DNA of 64,000 nt, taken from NCBI RefSeq assembly GCF_900156695.1, contig NZ_FTOM01000001.1:744001-808000 (forward strand). Direction: 5' to 3'. This document shows, in pieces, positions 62,535 through 64,000 of the stretch (positions within the stretch are counted from its first letter, which is position 1; each line of letters opens with the position of its first letter). Below the pieces are notes generated by a model. That model was not told the origin of the DNA. It saw only the letters and a program-made list of their open reading frames with translations, and made no database searches. Origin of the DNA: Phaeovulum vinaykumarii (GTDB lineage Bacteria; Pseudomonadota; Alphaproteobacteria; Rhodobacterales; Rhodobacteraceae). The position numbers and the translations under genes were made by a program.

Positions 62535-62947
62535 GGGGCGGCCCCGCCGTCGGGCGCCAGCGCCGGCGCATCAAGGATACGGTGCACCTCGGCGCGCAAT
62601 TCGCCCAGCTCGAAGGGTTTCGAGATGAACCCGTCCGCGCCCAGCGCCAGACCCTTGCGCCGCTCCATCGCCGAGCCGCGCGCGGTCATCATCAGGATGC
62701 GCACATCCGCCAGCGCCGGATCCATGCGCACGTCCTGGCAGATCTCATAGCCCGAGACGCCGGGCAGCATCACGTCCAGCAACACCAGATCGGGGCGCGT
62801 GGCACGGATGCGGTCGACGGCGCCGGCGCCGGTGTCCAGCCGGGCATGGTCATAGCCCTCGCGGCTGAGCAGATAATCCAGCGCGATGGCGATGTTGTCC
62901 TCGTCCTCGACGACAAGGACACGCGGTTTCCGGCCTGCCTCACCCAT
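62531..62947 (-). CDS. Receiver-only response regulator
   Basis: Single-domain CheY-like protein of 138 residues. The acidic pocket is LVVEDED, the phospho-acceptor is Asp58 in LVLLDVMLPGVSG, the Thr is in MMTARG, and the Lys is in FISKPFELGELRAEV. No DNA-binding or enzymatic output domain follows. ATG 62947 is chosen because AGGGGGTG stands 5-6 bp upstream; a GTG at 62953 would overlap the upstream gene by 4 bp. It is tightly coupled to the sensor-exonuclease gene and is a likely partner or target of a kinase outside the window. Confidence 0.9.
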   Translation of the reverse strand: MGEAGRKPRVLVVEDEDNIAIALDYLLSREGYDHARLDTGAGAVDRIRATRPDLVLLDVMLPGVSGYEICQDVRMDPALADVRILMMTARGSAMERRKGLALGADGFISKPFELGELRAEVHRILDAPALAPDGGAAP

Positions 62948-62949
62948 TC

Positions 62950-63483
62950 TCACCCCCTGTCACACGCAGCGCGCAGCATCGGGTCGCCGTCTGGCAGCGG
63001 GCGCCATTGCGCGCCGCCCTTGAGGTTCCCCTCGCGGTCGATGCCGCCCCCCCCGATCAGGTCGGCGCGCGCAGAGGCGGCACAGTCAAAGGCGGTGGGC
63101 ACGGCCTGCATGGATTGCCAGCGCCCGATCAGCAGCACCTTGGCCAGCGCGATATCGGGGGCGGCGGCCAGACGCTCGACCCGGTCGCGGTCGATGGCCA
63201 TGAAGCGCGTGGTGATCGGCGCGAGATAGGTCCAGGGCCGCCAGGGCGCGCTTTCCTCGACCGGGTTGAACACCACAAGGCTTTCGGGAAGGGCGGCGCG
63301 CAGGCGCGGATACCACGAATATTCCGACCAGATCGTCGACACCAGCATCGACACGCCGACCGCGGCCGGCATGATCCACTTGGGCAGGCGCATCCCCATC
63401 CGGCGCGCCACATGCCCGAAGGCGAAGATCACACAGAACGCCAGCGCGCCCGATGCAAGCATGGTGATGAGATCATTGGTCAT
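62950..63483 (-). CDS. Small membrane protein of unknown function
   Basis: Protein of 177 residues with two N-terminal helices (about 5-25 and 37-52, MPAAVGVSMLVSTIWSEYSW) and a soluble C-terminal part. I do not recognise a family. The C-terminal region contains FMAIDRDRVERLAAAPDIAL and two cysteines (FDCAAS, RAACDRG). It sits between the DUF294-type gene (13-bp gap) and the response regulator (3-bp gap or slight overlap), so it belongs to the same operon. Translational coupling suggests it is part of the signalling module. Confidence 0.75.
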   Translation of the reverse strand: MTNDLITMLASGALAFCVIFAFGHVARRMGMRLPKWIMPAAVGVSMLVSTIWSEYSWYPRLRAALPESLVVFNPVEESAPWRPWTYLAPITTRFMAIDRDRVERLAAAPDIALAKVLLIGRWQSMQAVPTAFDCAASARADLIGGGGIDREGNLKGGAQWRPLPDGDPMLRAACDRG

Positions 63484-63496
63484 TCTTCGTGGTCCT

Positions 63497-64000
63497 TCAA
63501 CTCAGCGGGCCCTTGCCGTGACCGGCCGAGCTTTGCATCGTGCGCACCACGACGAAGGCATCGCGCAGGTGGCTGCGCTCGAAATCCGACAGGTCCGAGG
63601 GCGCAAGGTAATTGTCCGGCTTGCGCCCCGAGCGCACCAGATGCGCCTGGTTCTCGAGCCGCATGGTGGCGATCAGGTCATAGGCCTCGATCAGGTCGCG
63701 CGCCCCCGAGGCCGAGATGATGCCCGCATCCTCGGCGCCTTGCAGGCGGGCGCGGGTGTTGACTTCGGGCAGGCGCCCCTGAAGCGCATAGATGCGCGCC
63801 AGATCGGTGACCGGCACGACGCCGTTATGCTTGAGGTCGATATGGTTGCGGTGCTCGCCCGAGCGGATGGTGGCAAAGCCCCGGATCAGCCCCAGCGGCG
63901 GCGTATGCTTGAGGCTGTTGGACACCATATGCGCCACGAAGATCGAATTCTTGGCGGCGCTCTCGAGCGTCTCGGCCTGAAGGTCGTGATAGAGGCTGGC
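63497..64000 (-). CDS. DUF294-type predicted nucleotidyltransferase, C-terminal part only
   Basis: The frame is open from base 64000 to the stop at 63497, giving the last 167 residues of a larger protein. The text (LESAAKNSIFVAHMVSNSLK, TPPLGLIRGFATIRSGEHRN, IDLKHNGVVPVTDLARIYAL) matches the C-terminal DUF294 region of proteins that also have CBS, cyclic-nucleotide-binding and GlnD-like nucleotidyltransferase domains. An internal GTG/ATG near 63937 is not the true start because family sequence continues upstream. In related genomes such genes neighbour solute:sodium symporters and DnaQ-like exonucleases, which fits the genes downstream here. Confidence 0.82.
   Translation of the reverse strand, partial: ASLYHDLQAETLESAAKNSIFVAHMVSNSLKHTPPLGLIRGFATIRSGEHRNHIDLKHNGVVPVTDLARIYALQGRLPEVNTRARLQGAEDAGIISASGARDLIEAYDLIATMRLENQAHLVRSGRKPDNYLAPSDLSDFERSHLRDAFVVVRTMQSSAGHGKGPLS

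Overview
The window is about 70% G+C, densely packed, and reads as chromosomal DNA of an alphaproteobacterium of the Rhodobacterales (Rhodobacter/Paracoccus type). The strongest indicators are the divergent regB / senC-regA redox regulator cluster, a RegA of exactly 184 residues, a short Rhodobacter-type isopentenyl diphosphate isomerase, alpha-type AddA/AddB, SecB-FxsA-Tim44 synteny, and a TTAA-N7-TTAA (CtrA-type) site. I see no rRNA, tRNA, CRISPR array, insertion sequence or prophage, and base composition is even except in short AT-rich regulatory gaps.

Layout. 1-3454: xylose-type ABC uptake (xylH cut by the window edge, xylF) with a divergent ROK repressor gene. 3451-6287: a secreted FG-GAP/ASPIC-UnbV protein and a convergent di-heme cytochrome c peroxidase. 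6618-12703: YihY membrane protein, then tamB and tamA. 12825-20452: housekeeping run of idi, secB, fxsA, a Tim44-like gene, an Smr-domain gene, a lipoprotein hydrolase, and hslU - membrane protein - hslV. 20596-29514: trxA, addA, addB, murU, amgK and tsaE, all on the minus strand; from tsaE to addA the genes overlap by 4-16 bp. 29684-34183: an orphan PAS protein, regB, and the divergent pair senC-regA, bounded by two clear intrinsic terminators. 34291-41904: OmpA-like lipoprotein, Ada-like methyltransferase, Hint-domain protein, nth, a PfkB kinase, GNAT, azlCD and a lipoprotein. 42043-47740: beta-lactamase-fold hydrolase with acyl-CoA dehydrogenase, sua5, yqgE, and a DsbD-N-like protein. 47807-54282: an RND efflux pump with its adaptor, a uracil-DNA glycosylase and a monooxygenase-fold protein. 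54353-57302: a TRAP transporter. 57453-60403: HIT protein, a core-2/I-branching type glycosyltransferase and a divergent sulfotransferase. 60432-64000: a signalling cluster.

The most unusual item is that last cluster. A membrane-anchored sensor-like protein with HAMP-like, PAS and degenerate kinase regions carries a DEDDh 3'-5' exonuclease as its C-terminal output domain. It overlaps by 4 bp a receiver-only response regulator, which follows a small membrane protein and a DUF294-type predicted nucleotidyltransferase. Other points of interest are an isopentenyl diphosphate isomerase with Ser at the catalytic Cys position, a uracil-DNA glycosylase without the iron-sulfur cysteines of its family, a lipoprotein with a permuted-papain-like His/Cys order, and several repeats and RNA structures.

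How the genes work together. RegB/RegA/SenC couple redox state to respiration and cytochrome oxidase assembly. TamAB and SecB serve envelope biogenesis. AmgK/MurU recycle cell-wall sugars. AddAB repairs double-strand breaks. TsaE and Sua5 both act in t6A tRNA modification from separate loci. Function assignments rest on reading motifs by eye; no database search was possible.
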